Origin: Pseudomonas sp. TH43
Lineage (GTDB): Bacteria; Pseudomonadota; Gammaproteobacteria; Pseudomonadales; Pseudomonadaceae
DNA: 64,000 nucleotides
Assembly (NCBI RefSeq): GCF_016650635.1
Contig: NZ_JAEKFI010000004.1
Location: forward strand, 682,001 to 746,000
Direction of reading: 5' to 3'
Positions 10,580-20,515 of this stretch are shown here, in pieces. Position 1 is the first letter of the stretch. Each line of letters opens with the position of its first letter. The notes under the pieces are model-generated. The model saw only the letters and a program-made list of their open reading frames with translations, did not search any database and was not told where the DNA came from. The translations under genes were made by a program, and so were the position numbers.

Positions 10580-11698
10580 TTAAACCAGAATCAGATTGTC
10601 ACGGTGAACCAGCTCAGGCTCAGCCATGTAACCCAGCAAACCGACAATCGCTTCCGACGACTGACCGATGATTTTTTGTGCTTCCAGCGCGCTGTAGTTG
10701 GCCAGGCCCCGGGCGATCTCACGACCATCCGGCGCCACGCAAACCACCATCTCGCCACGACGGAAACTGCCCTGCACCAGCTTCACACCCACCGGCAGCA
10801 AGCTCTTGTTACCTTGAGACAGCGCCGACACCGCACCATCGTCCAGCACCAGCGTGCCGCGCGTTTGCAGATGCCCGGCCAGCCATTGCTTGCGCGCCGC
10901 GAGCATGCCGCGCTCAGGCGACAGCAGCGTGCCGATACGCTCACCCGCCTTCAGGCGATCGAGCACACGCTCAAGACGCCCGCCGACGATGATGGTGTGC
11001 GCACCGGAGCGCGCCGCCAGACGCGCCGCGCGCAGCTTGGTCTGCATGCCGCCACGCCCCAGCGCACCGCCTGTGCCGCCCGCCACCGCATCCAGACTCG
11101 GATCATCGGCACGCGCTTCGTAAATCAGTTGCGCATCCGGATTGTTGCGCGGATCAGCGTCGAACATGCCGTCGCGATCGGTAAGGATCACCAACAGATC
11201 AGCCTCAACCAGGTTGGCCACCAACGCGGCTAGCGTGTCGTTGTCACCGAAACGGATTTCGTCAGTGACCACGGTGTCGTTTTCGTTGATCACCGGGATG
11301 ACTTTAAGCTCGACCAACGCGCGCAAGGTGCTGCGGGCATTGAGGTAGCGCTTGCGATCGGACAGGTCGTCGTGAGTCAGGAGAATCTGCGCCGTGTGGC
11401 GGCCATGCTCGGCGAAGCTTGATTCCCACGCCTGCACCAACCCCATCTGGCCAATCGCTGCAGCCGCCTGAAGCTCGTGCATCGCACTGGGTCGTGCGGT
11501 CCAGCCCAAGCGGCTCATGCCCGCCGCCACCGCCCCGGAGGACACCAGCACCAACTCGACGCCAGCCTCATGCAAGGCCACCATCTGTTCGACCCAGACA
11601 CTCATTGCCGCGCGATCCAGCCCTTTGCCATCAGCTGTCAGCAAAGCGCTGCCGATCTTCACGACCCAACGCTGCGCACCTGTCACCTTGCTCCGCAT
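10580..11698 (-). CDS. proB: Glutamate 5-kinase ProB
   Basis: First step of proline biosynthesis: ATP-dependent phosphorylation of glutamate. From the chosen start ([20 protein letters not shown]) it has 372 residues. The amino-acid kinase domain shows [45 protein letters not shown] and [15 protein letters not shown]; the C-terminal ~90 residues form a PUA domain. The frame extends 13 codons further upstream, but the second ATG of an adjacent pair (11698) gives the family N-terminus. Between obgE and creA, the Pseudomonas arrangement. Confidence 0.97.
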   Translation of the reverse strand: MRSKVTGAQRWVVKIGSALLTADGKGLDRAAMSVWVEQMVALHEAGVELVLVSSGAVAAGMSRLGWTARPSAMHELQAAAAIGQMGLVQAWESSFAEHGRHTAQILLTHDDLSDRKRYLNARSTLRALVELKVIPVINENDTVVTDEIRFGDNDTLAALVANLVEADLLVILTDRDGMFDADPRNNPDAQLIYEARADDPSLDAVAGGTGGALGRGGMQTKLRAARLAARSGAHTIIVGGRLERVLDRLKAGERIGTLLSPERGMLAARKQWLAGHLQTRGTLVLDDGAVSALSQGNKSLLPVGVKLVQGSFRRGEMVVCVAPDGREIARGLANYSALEAQKIIGQSSEAIVGLLGYMAEPELVHRDNLILV

Positions 11699-11793
11699 CA
11701 TCTTCAACCTTAGCTTGAGGACAGCGCGACCTGGCACTGCCCGTGACGTTAATCGTGGCTATTGCTGACCTACGATCGATTTCCAGATACTAA

Positions 11794-11817
11794 AACGCCG
11801 CTCGATTGAGCGGCGTT
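11794..11817 (-). terminator. Terminator after obgE
   Basis: Perfect 10-bp stem AACGCCGCTC/GAGCGGCGTT with a 4-base loop, 19 bases after the obgE stop, followed on the minus strand by a short T stretch. It lies between obgE and proB. Confidence 0.75.
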
Positions 11818-11835
11818 CAAGTTTATCGCAACGGA

Positions 11836-13098
<1,263 letters not shown>

Positions 13099-13210
13099 TC
13101 AAGACATAAGACTCTTGCAAAAATGAGCGCAGCGACCCCAAAACACGACCTGCATCGCACGCCGACAGCCCATACAAACAGTTTTGCAAGAGACTCACCC
13201 CACAAACGAA

Positions 13211-13234
13211 AAAGCCCCGTCGCAAGACAGGGCT
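13211..13234 (-). terminator. Terminator after rpmA
   Basis: Stem AGCCCTGTC/GACGGGGCT (one G-U pair) with a 4-base loop and a T-run (GGGGCTTTTTCG) on the minus strand, 19 bases past the rpmA stop. It separates the ribosomal genes from obgE, which probably has read-through or its own promoter in the 193-base gap. Confidence 0.8.
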
Positions 13235-13252
13235 CTTCCAGCGATTGCGCAA

Positions 13253-13510
13253 TTAAGCTGCGACAACGCTCACGTAACGGCGGTTGAACGCGCCTTTTAC
13301 TTCAAACTTGATCACGCCTTCGATTTTAGCGAAGAGGGTGTGATCTTTACCCATGCCAACACCGTAACCGGCGTGGAATTGGGTGCCGCGCTGACGCACG
13401 ATGATGTTGCCCGGAATGATTTTCTGGCCGCCATACATCTTGACGCCAAGGCGTTTGGCTTCTGAGTCGCGACCGTTACGGGTACTACCACCAGCTTTTT
13501 TGTGTGCCAT
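13253..13510 (-). CDS. rpmA: 50S ribosomal protein L27
   Basis: L27 reaches the peptidyl-transferase centre. The 85 residues begin [23 protein letters not shown], the invariant L27 N-terminus, and continue [20 protein letters not shown]. The start is the ATG at 13510, preceded by AGGAGAA. It lies 35 bases downstream of rplU in the same operon. Confidence 0.98.
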   Translation of the reverse strand: MAHKKAGGSTRNGRDSEAKRLGVKMYGGQKIIPGNIIVRQRGTQFHAGYGVGMGKDHTLFAKIEGVIKFEVKGAFNRRYVSVVAA

Positions 13511-13545
13511 GAGTTCAATTCTCCTAGTGAGGAATTAGGCTGAAA

Positions 13546-13860
13546 TTAAGCCTGAATACCGGTGATTTTGATCTCGGTGTACCACTGGCGGTGGCCCATA
13601 CGCTTCATGTGGTGCTTACGACGACGGAACTTGATGATGCGGACTTTATCGTGACGACCTTGGGAGATCACTTCAGCCACAACAGTAGCGCCAGCAACAA
13701 CTGGAGCGCCGATGTTTACGTCGTCGCCATTGGCAACCAACAGAACGCGATCAAAGGTAACGGATTCGCCGGTAGCGATTTCCAGTTTTTCGATCTTCAG
13801 GTATTCACCTGGGGCGACTTTGTACTGCTTGCCGCCAGTAACGATTACTGCATAAGACAT
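13546..13860 (-). CDS. rplU: 50S ribosomal protein L21
   Basis: L21 binds 23S rRNA. It has 104 residues beginning [20 protein letters not shown], with the conserved C-terminal signature [22 protein letters not shown]. The open frame runs 20 codons upstream, but the ATG at 13860 matches the family start and has a GGAGAAATACC ribosome-binding site. It is the promoter-proximal gene of rplU-rpmA and diverges from ispB across 240 bases. Confidence 0.98.
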   Translation of the reverse strand: MSYAVIVTGGKQYKVAPGEYLKIEKLEIATGESVTFDRVLLVANGDDVNIGAPVVAGATVVAEVISQGRHDKVRIIKFRRRKHHMKRMGHRQWYTEIKITGIQA

Positions 13861-14100
13861 GGTATTTCTCCGATAATCCTGCTCACCCAGCTCTTTATAA
13901 GAAGAGGTATTGGCTGGCATGGCTGCATGGGGCTGGAAGGCCCGCTTGCAATTGCGTAAGGCAGGTGCTGCCCAGGAAGTTCAGGGTGCGCGATTGTACG
14001 CAAGGCGCAGCAGGCTTGCAAGTAGCCGTCCATCGCGCCTTGACAGGTCTGGATGGGGGTCCTAGCATGCCGCGCAACCCTTCTGGAGCGACTCTCGCTG

Positions 14101-15069
14101 ATGCAACCCCAAGCTTTCTACCGCGCGGTGGCGGACGATTTTAGCGCCGTCGACGGCATCATCAAGAAGCAGCTGACTTCCCGAGTACCGCTGGTATCGA
14201 AAATCGGCGATTACATCACCTCGGCCGGCGGCAAGCGTCTGCGTCCTTTATTAGTGTTGCTGTGTGGCAAAGCCCTGGGTCGCGAAGGCGACGACATGCG
14301 CCTTTTGGCCGCCACCATCGAATTCCTGCACACCGCGACTTTGCTGCATGACGACGTCGTCGACATGTCCGGCATGCGCCGTGGCCGCTCGACCGCCAAC
14401 GCCATGTGGGGCAACGCGCCGAGCGTGCTGGTCGGCGATTTCCTGTATTCGCGCTCCTTCGAAATGATGGTCGAACTAGGCTCGATGCCGGTGATGAAGA
14501 TCCTGTCCCAGGCCACGCGCATCATCGCTGAAGGCGAAGTGTTGCAACTGTCCAAGGTTCGCGATGCCAGCACCACCGAAGAAACCTACATGGAAGTCAT
14601 CCGCGGCAAAACCGCGATGCTCTTCGAGGCTTCGACCCACAGCGCCGCCGCACTGGCCGGCGCCACTGCCGAGCAGAGCGAAGCCCTGCGTACTTTCGGT
14701 GATCACCTGGGCGTGGCGTTCCAACTGGTCGACGATCTGCTCGACTATAAGGGCGACGCTGAAACCCTGGGCAAGAACGTCGGTGACGATCTGGCCGAAG
14801 GCAAGCCGACTCTGCCGCTGATCTACACCATGCGCGAAGGCACGCCTGAGCAGGCTGCACTGGTGCGCCAGGCGATCCAGAAAGGCGGGATCGAAGACCT
14901 GGAAAGCATCCGCATTGCTGTGGAAGCCTCCGGCTCGCTGGAGTACACCGCGCAACTGGCCCGTGATTACGTGGCCCGTGCAATCAAGTGCCTCGATGCA
15001 CTGCCGGCCAGCGAATATCGCGATGCCCTGGTTGAACTGAGTGAGTTTGCGGTCGCCCGTACTCACTGA
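14101..15069 (+). CDS. ispB: All-trans octaprenyl (polyprenyl) diphosphate synthase
   Basis: Builds the ubiquinone side chain by elongating farnesyl diphosphate. It has 322 residues from the ATG at 14101 ([19 protein letters not shown]). Both aspartate-rich motifs are present: [15 protein letters not shown] near residue 80 and [20 protein letters not shown] near residue 208. The open frame starts 16 codons earlier but lacks family similarity there. The divergent position relative to rplU-rpmA-obgE is highly conserved in Gammaproteobacteria. Chain length (C40 or C45) cannot be read from sequence. Confidence 0.95.
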   Translation: MQPQAFYRAVADDFSAVDGIIKKQLTSRVPLVSKIGDYITSAGGKRLRPLLVLLCGKALGREGDDMRLLAATIEFLHTATLLHDDVVDMSGMRRGRSTANAMWGNAPSVLVGDFLYSRSFEMMVELGSMPVMKILSQATRIIAEGEVLQLSKVRDASTTEETYMEVIRGKTAMLFEASTHSAAALAGATAEQSEALRTFGDHLGVAFQLVDDLLDYKGDAETLGKNVGDDLAEGKPTLPLIYTMREGTPEQAALVRQAIQKGGIEDLESIRIAVEASGSLEYTAQLARDYVARAIKCLDALPASEYRDALVELSEFAVARTH

Positions 15070-15080
15070 TTCTGCCCTTT

Positions 15081-15170
15081 GTGGGAGCGAGCCTGCTCGC
15101 GAAGGCGTCAGGCCAGTCGGCATCAATGTTGACTGGCCTGGCGCCTTCGCGAGCAGGCTCGCTCCCACAG
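15081..15170. repeat. REP doublet, GTGGGAGCGAGCCTGCTCGCGA family
   Basis: Two REP arms in inverted orientation (GTGGGAGCGAGCCTGCTCGC at the left and its inverse ending in GCTCGCTCCCAC) with an additional inner dyad, GGCCAGTC / GACTGGCC, in the spacer. The same family occurs at 34522, 40577 and 41703. A REPIN between ispB and the YjdM gene. Confidence 0.95.
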
Positions 15171-15250
15171 TTGTTTCTGCGCTATGCCCTCCCTCGCGTA
15201 AAACCCTATATAATGTGCGACTTTTAGCGATCCACACTCAAGGAGCCTTA

Positions 15251-15592
15251 GTGAGCACGTTGCCACCCTGCCCGAAATGCAATTCCGAATATACCTACGA
15301 AGACGGTGCCCAACTGGTGTGCCCGGAGTGCGCCCACGAGTGGTCTGCCGGCGGTGAAGCCGAAGTGGCTTCCGATGACGCCGTGAAAAAAGATTCGGTT
15401 GGCAACGTCCTGCAGGACGGCGACACCATCACCGTGATCAAGGACCTCAAGGTCAAGGGCACCTCGCTGGTCGTCAAGGTCGGGACCAAGGTCAAGAACA
15501 TCCGCCTGTGCGATGGCGACCACGACATCGACTGCAAGATCGACGGTATCGGCCCGATGAAGCTCAAATCCGAGTTCGTCAGAAAAGTCTGA
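15251..15592 (+). CDS. yjdM: YjdM/PhnA-like zinc-ribbon protein
   Basis: A 113-residue protein of the PhnA/YjdM family, cytosolic, function unknown (the historical phosphonoacetate hydrolase label is not supported). The N-terminal zinc ribbon has [21 protein letters not shown] with two CxxC pairs; the rest is the KOW-like barrel [31 protein letters not shown]. The start is a GTG at 15251 with AAGGAG about 10 bases upstream, which gives the usual N-terminus (STLPPCPKC); upstream codons fall in the REP region. Monocistronic. Confidence 0.92.
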   Translation: MSTLPPCPKCNSEYTYEDGAQLVCPECAHEWSAGGEAEVASDDAVKKDSVGNVLQDGDTITVIKDLKVKGTSLVVKVGTKVKNIRLCDGDHDIDCKIDGIGPMKLKSEFVRKV

Positions 15593-15750
15593 TTCTGCTG
15601 TGATCCATCCCGCGCCAGCCGTGGGATGGAGCTTCACCCTCCCCGCCCAATCCCAATAAACCCTCGCAATAGCCAAACGCCAGCCGTTTTGACCTTACGC
15701 AATCTTTACCCTTAAAAATCCACAATCTGCCAATAGACACTTGCTATTTC

Positions 15751-15769
15751 GATAATAAGAATTATTCTC
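15751..15769 (+). promoter_or_regulatory. Fur box
   Basis: GATAATAAGAATTATTCTC matches the 19-bp Fur consensus (GATAATGATAATCATTATC) at about 14 positions, including both outer arms. It lies 30 bases before the start of the small gene at 15799, where it would block transcription when iron is plentiful. Confidence 0.8.
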
Positions 15770-15798
15770 ATCAAACACCTTCAATGGAGATGAGAACC

Positions 15799-16056
15799 AT
15801 GACTTATTTGATCGACGCCTGGCTGGATCGCCCACACCCTTACCTCAGAATCCTCCATCGGGAAACCGGCGAGGTCTGTGCGGTGCTTGAAGAAGAAGCC
15901 TTGCATGAACTGCAGGATCAGGGGGATCTGGACGTCAGCAGCCTGAATTCCAGCGAGCCGCTGGTGCTCAAGGAGCTGGTGCGCAATCTGTTTCTGTTCT
16001 GCTATGCCCGGGCCTTGCGCCCGACCAATGAACTGCATCACAAGATAGAACTATGA
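15799..16056 (+). CDS. Small iron-regulated protein (PA4570-like), unknown function
   Basis: An 85-residue acidic, leucine-rich protein without signal peptide or membrane segment. I recognise it as resembling P. aeruginosa PA4570, recalled as induced under iron starvation; its biochemical function is unknown to me. Central features are LHRETGEVCAVLEEEALHEL and a C-terminal helix rich in leucine (LVLKELVRNLFLFCYARAL). Start: the third in-frame ATG (15799) has GGAG 9-12 bases upstream, whereas the ATG at 15784 has none. The Fur box 30 bases upstream indicates iron repression. It is followed by a REP doublet and the converging fklB. Confidence 0.8.
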   Translation: MTYLIDAWLDRPHPYLRILHRETGEVCAVLEEEALHELQDQGDLDVSSLNSSEPLVLKELVRNLFLFCYARALRPTNELHHKIEL

Positions 16057-16071
16057 GTAACGCCACAAACC

Positions 16072-16166
16072 CTGCAGGCGCAGAGCTTGCTCGCGAAAGC
16101 GGTCTTTCATTCAACATTGATGTCGATTGACCGGACGCCTTCGCGGGCAAGCCTTGCTCCTACGAG
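16072..16166. repeat. REP doublet, GAGCTTGCTCGCGAAAG variant
   Basis: Arms GCAGAGCTTGCTCGCGAAAG (left) and CTTCGCGGGCAAGCCTTGCTCCTAC (inverted, with mismatches) around a short spacer. A diverged copy of the window's main REP family, between two converging genes. Confidence 0.75.
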
Positions 16167-16175
16167 GTCACGGGA

Positions 16176-16793
16176 TTACAGAACGTCGAGCAGCTCGACG
16201 TCGAATACCAGAACGCTGTGCGGCGGGATGCTGCCAACGCCTTGAGCGCCGTAAGCCAGTTCGCTCGGCACGTACAGACGCCATTTGCTGCCGGCATTCA
16301 TCAGTTGCAGGGCTTCGGTCCAGCCAGCGATCACGCCGCCAACCGGGAATTCTGCAGGCTGGCCACGCTCGTAGGAGCTGTCGAACACAGTGCCGTCGAT
16401 CAGCGTGCCGTGGTAGTGAGTACGCACTTGATCTTCACGGGTCGGCTTGGCGCCTTCGCCCTGAGTCAGCACTTCGAACTGCAGGCCGGAAGCCAGAGTG
16501 GTGATGCCGTCACGCTTGGCGTTTTCAGCCAGGAATGCCAGACCTTCGCCAGCAGCCGCTTCAGCTTTGGCAGCCGCTTCGGCTTGCATGATTTCGCGGA
16601 TAACCTTGAAGCTGGCGGACATTTCTTCCTGACCCACACGGCTTTCCTTACCGGCGAATGCGTCGGTCAGGCCAGCCAGAATGGCGTCCAGGCTAACGCC
16701 CGGTGGCGGGTTGTCGCGCAGCTGGTCACCCAACTGACGGCCGATGCCGTAGCTGACGCGGGTTTCGTCGGTGGACAGATTTACTTCGGACAT
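16176..16793 (-). CDS. fklB: FKBP-type peptidyl-prolyl isomerase FklB
   Basis: A 205-residue FKBP22-like isomerase. Residues 1-95 form the helical dimerisation domain (MSEVNLSTDETRVSYGIGRQLGDQL) with a long alanine/glutamate helix (IMQAEAAAKAEAAAGEG). The C-terminal half is the catalytic FKBP domain: VRTHYHGTLIDGTVFDSSYERGQPAEFPVGGVIAGWTEAL, then SKWRLYVPSELAYG and VLVFDVELLDVL. There is no signal peptide at the chosen ATG (16793), so FklB (cytosolic) fits better than FkpA. The open frame upstream (63 codons) has no family features and was rejected. Confidence 0.94.
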   Translation of the reverse strand: MSEVNLSTDETRVSYGIGRQLGDQLRDNPPPGVSLDAILAGLTDAFAGKESRVGQEEMSASFKVIREIMQAEAAAKAEAAAGEGLAFLAENAKRDGITTLASGLQFEVLTQGEGAKPTREDQVRTHYHGTLIDGTVFDSSYERGQPAEFPVGGVIAGWTEALQLMNAGSKWRLYVPSELAYGAQGVGSIPPHSVLVFDVELLDVL

Positions 16794-16915
16794 GACACTG
16801 CTCCGCTGTGCGGACGGCCACAAGACTTGCCGTGCGTGCACAGCCCGTCCCGGCGCGCCCGGAACCAAAAGGGCGAGCAGACTAGCACAGATGCTCAGGT
16901 GATGGGACGCAGCGC

Positions 16916-17221
16916 CTACAGGGCCGAGCGCCAGGCGATCGGCACCTTCAGGCTTTCCTCGCCACTGGCCCCGAGCCCACACATTTCATCATGTACCGAG
17001 GTGTGAACGAGGTTGAAGGGCAGCACCGGAAAGTTATGCAGCAAATCCCGAGCATGCTCCACCGAACGCAGCGTCAACATGTCGCCTTTGAGATCTCTCA
17101 ACGGATACGCCGCACCGTGCATTCGTGCCTCGAGCAGGTAAATCCCGCCTTCCATGGAGATCAGGTTCAGTTCATCGACTTTTCTGGCGATGGCAAACGC
17201 ATTCAACTCTTGCAGGTTCAT
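16916..17221 (-). CDS. Conserved small hypothetical protein (DUF6482-like)
   Basis: A 101-residue cytosolic protein, probably the counterpart of PA4573 and of the DUF6482 type (family name recalled, not checked). It starts MNLQELNAFAIARKVDELNLISMEGGIYLLEARMHG and contains LRDLKGDMLTLRSVEHARDLL; no membrane segment, cysteine motif or catalytic signature is visible. Upstream of fklB on the same strand, with a 122-base gap. No functional assignment. Confidence 0.8.
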   Translation of the reverse strand: MNLQELNAFAIARKVDELNLISMEGGIYLLEARMHGAAYPLRDLKGDMLTLRSVEHARDLLHNFPVLPFNLVHTSVHDEMCGLGASGEESLKVPIAWRSAL

Positions 17222-17301
17222 GAACGTACCTCACGCTATGGCGAGTCAGGACGTCTACAGGGATAGGCCGGTGCGCACCAAAGCACAAGCCACAAACGAC
17301 A

Positions 17302-17331
17302 CCGCCCGTCTGTTTCACAACAGACGGGCGG
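17302..17331. terminator. Strong hairpin, possible bidirectional terminator
   Basis: Perfect 13-bp stem (CCGCCCGTCTGTT / AACAGACGGGCGG) with a 4-base loop, 25 bases beyond the stop of the YqhA-like gene. No T-run follows on either strand, so it may stabilise mRNA 3' ends rather than terminate. Confidence 0.5.
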
Positions 17332-17356
17332 CGCTATTACAGCGATCAAAAAATGA

Positions 17357-17845
17357 TCAGTGCTTGGTCACCTTGTCCAGATACCCCATCGCGCAGGCCG
17401 AGAGCACGAAGGTCATGTGGATAATCACGTACCACTTCAGATGCTCGGGATCGACGTTCTTGGCATCCATGAAGATGCGCAACAAGTGGATCGAGGAAAT
17501 CGCCACGATCGAGGCCGCCACTTTCATCTTCAGCGATGAAGAGTCCATGGTGCCCAGCCAGCTGAGCTTTTCCTTGTCTTCATCGATGTCCAGTTGCGAG
17601 ACAAAGTTTTCGTAGCCGGAAATCATCACCATCACCAACAAGCCGCCCACCAGGGCCATGTCGATCAGCGACAGCAGCACCAGAATCAGATCGGATTCGG
17701 CCATCGAGAACACATTGGGGATGACGTGAAAAACTTCCTGGAAGAATTTCAGCGCCAGCGCCAGCAAGCCCAGGGACAACCCGAAGTAGATCGGTGCCAG
17801 CAGCCAGCGCGAGGCGTACATTGCGTTTTCGATAAAGCGTTCCAT
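17357..17845 (-). CDS. yqhA: YqhA family inner-membrane protein (UPF0114)
   Basis: A 162-residue inner-membrane protein of the YqhA/TIGR00645 family, function unknown. Segments of high hydrophobicity lie at about residues 12-33, 52-73 ([30 protein letters not shown]), 105-125 and 133-155. The N-terminus [23 protein letters not shown] and the [18 protein letters not shown] motif are family hallmarks. Runs leftward toward the DUF6482-like gene, separated by a strong hairpin, and diverges from the large lipoprotein gene. Confidence 0.92.
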   Translation of the reverse strand: MERFIENAMYASRWLLAPIYFGLSLGLLALALKFFQEVFHVIPNVFSMAESDLILVLLSLIDMALVGGLLVMVMISGYENFVSQLDIDEDKEKLSWLGTMDSSSLKMKVAASIVAISSIHLLRIFMDAKNVDPEHLKWYVIIHMTFVLSACAMGYLDKVTKH

Positions 17846-18011
17846 TGAATCTCACACAAGGGGGGGGGGTGGTTATCGGCGGCGAGTATACCAGCCACCT
17901 GTGACCGCCAGAAACTGCCTGCAAATCCGCTACCTGCGTGTGTATGTGGATTTATTTCTGCTAGTGTCCAAAGCATTGACAGCCCAGCGACAGTGGACAG
18001 GACGAGTGGAA

Positions 18012-19841
18012 ATGGATGTGCGATTGCCGATAACGACTGCCGGAATCTGCTTGGCCCTATTGCTGGGCGGTTGCTCGCCTGGCGATGAGAAACACACGCT
18101 CAGCCTGGAAGAAAAGACCGCAAAGTTCGAACAATCGCTGGACGCCATCACCGATCCGAAGCTCAAGGACGCCATCACCGAGCTTGGCGGCTCGTTGCTG
18201 CTGCTCGAACGCGCGCAACTCAAACTCACTGACAATCCGCCACGTACCGAATATGGCGAAGACGCCCTCGCGGTGCTCAAGCACTACCCTGCCCCGCAGG
18301 CGCTGGTCGATACTTTCATCAACGGCCTGTTCGTGCTGCACAAGGATGCCAGCTCCGATTACCTCACCGATCTGCAACCGGTGTTTCCGTTCAACCTGAA
18401 CATTCCCGGCGGCTTCCTGTTCCCGCATGGCGTGGAATGGCAATCGGTGACGTTGAGCAACAAACGCGTCATTGCTTATCAGCCGGAATGGTCGGAAACC
18501 GACCCGGGCATTCAGCTCAGCCCGTCCAGCTCCAATGTGACCAACCCCGATGACCTGACCGTGACCTACCCATTCATCGAAGGGCTGGACGTCGACAAGA
18601 AAACCCAGCCGCAACCGGTCAGCCTGCAAGGCCAGGTTGAAGTGATCGCCCCGCGTCGTTTATACAGCTTCGACCTGACGAAAAAGGATGTCGGCCAGAC
18701 GCGCACCAACGACAACCTCAGCGTCAAACTGCTGAAGCTTGAAAAGAACTACGCCGAAGTCGAATTCAGCAACAGCCTGCCGCTGGCCCCGGAAGTGGCC
18801 GGCGCCCAACTCAACCCGCTGATCGTTCAGGCTCGCGACACCACCGGGCAATATCTGGTGCGCGCCGGGTCGATCAACGAGAGCCCGGAGCAGGTGTCTT
18901 TCTACGAGAAGCAACTGGCGCAGTTGCAACAGCAGAAGAGCTGGAGCGATACCCTGGAAAAGCAGTTGAACGACGAACAGCAGACGTTTGAGCAACAGCA
19001 CCCGAAACGCTACAACAAGGTCTATTTCAATGGCCCCATCGAGACACTGGAAGTCAGCGTGCTGGACTTCTCCGCCGTCACCGTGAGCCGTAAAAAGCTG
19101 GATCTGCCGATTCGCGCCTTCAATCAGCACACCACTGAAAAAGCTATTCAGGCGCTGGACCCATCAGTGGTGGTGTACGACGATCAGGCCGCTAACTGGC
19201 TCAAGGGCGCGACGCTGACGGAGGAGCAACTGAAAGCCGGCATCCGTATCCATCAATCCGTGGAAGAACCGAGCGCCGCGCGCATCGAGTTCTCTCACCG
19301 CCGAACTTTCAACGATGAATTGCTCGGTGACGACTTCAATCCAGGCGAGAGCCCGGTGACGTTCTTCACCGAAAAACACAATGGCAAACTCGACGAGCCA
19401 ATCGAACTGCCGCCCGAGGCTTATCAGGTCGATCCGCTGCGCGCGACGATTACCTATGATCTGAATCTGTTTCCGGAAACCCCGGCGATTGCCGTCGGTT
19501 CGATGCCGCTGTTTCTGGCGACAGTGGCGCAGCAAGCCTACGACGCCAAGGCATTGCCCAAAGGCCTGGAGATCAGGAACAACATGCTGGTGGTGGATCT
19601 GAAACTGTTCCCGGCCAACGAATGGCGGTTTTTCGTCAAGGACGACAGCGGTAATTACCTGAAACAGATTCTCTCGGTCAGCCATGACGCCAGCGCAGAA
19701 GGCCCGGCGTTGTTTGGCGTGCATTACTTTTATGGCCGTCCAACGCGCGTGGAGACCTATCAGCGAACAGACCTCGCCACCGTGCAATACGGCTTTGAGG
19801 TCAAACTCGACAAGGCGTCGTTGCCTGAGACTGCGCCTTGA
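18012..19841 (+). CDS. Large lipoprotein of unknown function
   Basis: A 609-residue predicted lipoprotein: the lipobox LLLGGC places the lipidated cysteine near residue 20 (GGCSPGDEKHTL). The mature part has a helical N-terminal region (EKTAKFEQSLDAITDPKLKDAITELGGSLLLLERAQL) and then long beta-rich stretches, with a coiled-coil-like segment around FYEKQLAQLQQQKSWSDTLEKQLNDEQQTFEQQ. The start at 18012 (ATG, with GAGTGGAA upstream) puts the lipobox in the right place; the frame is open 37 codons earlier. No functional family recognised; it does not show the aspartate following Cys that would retain it in the inner membrane, so outer-membrane anchoring is likely (inference). Confidence 0.75.
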   Translation: MDVRLPITTAGICLALLLGGCSPGDEKHTLSLEEKTAKFEQSLDAITDPKLKDAITELGGSLLLLERAQLKLTDNPPRTEYGEDALAVLKHYPAPQALVDTFINGLFVLHKDASSDYLTDLQPVFPFNLNIPGGFLFPHGVEWQSVTLSNKRVIAYQPEWSETDPGIQLSPSSSNVTNPDDLTVTYPFIEGLDVDKKTQPQPVSLQGQVEVIAPRRLYSFDLTKKDVGQTRTNDNLSVKLLKLEKNYAEVEFSNSLPLAPEVAGAQLNPLIVQARDTTGQYLVRAGSINESPEQVSFYEKQLAQLQQQKSWSDTLEKQLNDEQQTFEQQHPKRYNKVYFNGPIETLEVSVLDFSAVTVSRKKLDLPIRAFNQHTTEKAIQALDPSVVVYDDQAANWLKGATLTEEQLKAGIRIHQSVEEPSAARIEFSHRRTFNDELLGDDFNPGESPVTFFTEKHNGKLDEPIELPPEAYQVDPLRATITYDLNLFPETPAIAVGSMPLFLATVAQQAYDAKALPKGLEIRNNMLVVDLKLFPANEWRFFVKDDSGNYLKQILSVSHDASAEGPALFGVHYFYGRPTRVETYQRTDLATVQYGFEVKLDKASLPETAP

Positions 19842-19850
19842 AGAGCACAG

Positions 19851-19878
19851 TCAAAAGATCGCAGCCTGCGGCAGCTCC
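19851..19878 (+). repeat. Half copy of the ATCAAAAGATCGCAGCC repeat
   Basis: TCAAAAGATCGCAGCCTGCG followed by GCAGCTCC is repeated almost exactly at 62842-62871, where it forms one arm of a palindrome. Here only one arm is present, in the gap between two converging genes. Confidence 0.8.
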
Positions 19879-19892
19879 TGCATGGGGAGGAG

Positions 19893-20210
19893 TTAATTGA
19901 GGCTACGGCTGCGGCCGCCGTTGATCTGGCGCAGTTGGGCTTGCAGGTGCAGGCTCCAGATCTGCGGATCGTCGGCCAATTCGTAGCCGTGCAAGGTCAG
20001 GCTTTCGACGATAGTGTCGAGAATCGACTCTGCGGCTACGGGTCCGTGAAACGGGCCCTGGGCTTTGATTGCGGAAGGTTGTTCGCCGGCCATGCCGGCA
20101 GCGAAGAGCAGCGTCCACATGCCGTTATCGCCGGCCAAGGGTTTGATGGCGCATTCGATACGGGTCACAAGACCCAGGCATTGACGGGTGAGGCAGAGGT
20201 TGCGCGACAT
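19893..20210 (-). CDS. Conserved hypothetical protein
   Basis: A 105-residue protein with ATG at 20210 and a GAGG ribosome-binding site about 13 bases upstream. Visible parts: a basic N-terminus with cysteines (MSRNLCLTRQCLGLVTRIECAI), GMWTLLFAAGMAGEQPSAIKAQGPFHGP, then an amphipathic C-terminal half (ESILDTIVESLTLHGYELADDPQIWSLHLQAQLRQING). It is likely the counterpart of a short conserved Pseudomonas gene near PA4575. No function assigned. It converges on the large lipoprotein gene. Confidence 0.65.
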   Translation of the reverse strand: MSRNLCLTRQCLGLVTRIECAIKPLAGDNGMWTLLFAAGMAGEQPSAIKAQGPFHGPVAAESILDTIVESLTLHGYELADDPQIWSLHLQAQLRQINGGRSRSLN

Positions 20211-20237
20211 GGCGGCGACCCTCGGTGAAGCCGGTGT

Positions 20238-20354
20238 TCAGCCCTCACGGGAGGACTGGCTCGATCCAGTGATACTGTCGATATCCTTGAGCAGAGAATA
20301 GAAGAAAAGTCCGCTGAGCAAGCCAGATAGAACCAGAAGGCGCCGAATGGTCAT
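20238..20354 (-). CDS. Possible 38-residue single-pass membrane peptide
   Basis: From the ATG at 20354 the frame gives MTIRRLLVLSGLLSGLFFYSLLKDID and a serine-rich tail, a plausible single transmembrane peptide. The frame is open upstream to 20447, but those codons come from the REP repeat and are excluded. There is no convincing ribosome-binding site. It may be chance. Confidence 0.3.
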   Translation of the reverse strand: MTIRRLLVLSGLLSGLFFYSLLKDIDSITGSSQSSREG

Positions 20355-20409
20355 TGTGTGAATATTGACGCCAGACTGACGGCACTTCTCCCGATATTCA
20401 CGCAGCCTT

Positions 20410-20502
20410 TGTAGGAGCAGAGCTTGCTCGCGAAAGCGGTCGTCCATTCAACATCGGTGTTGAATGGACGGAAAGCTTCGCGAGCAAGCTCTGCTCCTAC
20501 AG
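20410..20502. repeat. REP doublet, GTAGGAGCAGAGCTTGCTCGCGA variant
   Basis: Nearly perfect inverted arms (GTAGGAGCAGAGCTTGCTCG and its inverse) flank a spacer with its own dyad TCCATTCAAC / GTTGAATGGA. It lies just downstream of the Lon-like protease gene. Confidence 0.95.
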
Positions 20503-20515
20503 GGTTTGCGTTGGG

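Noticed and set aside
15081-15170. Possible CRISPR or phage attachment repeat
   Set aside because: It is a two-armed inverted REP doublet without regularly spaced direct repeats or spacers.
17154-17615. 153-residue plus-strand frame overlapping the DUF6482 and YqhA genes
   Set aside because: Overlaps two conserved minus-strand genes and the strong hairpin; no ribosome-binding site or family features.
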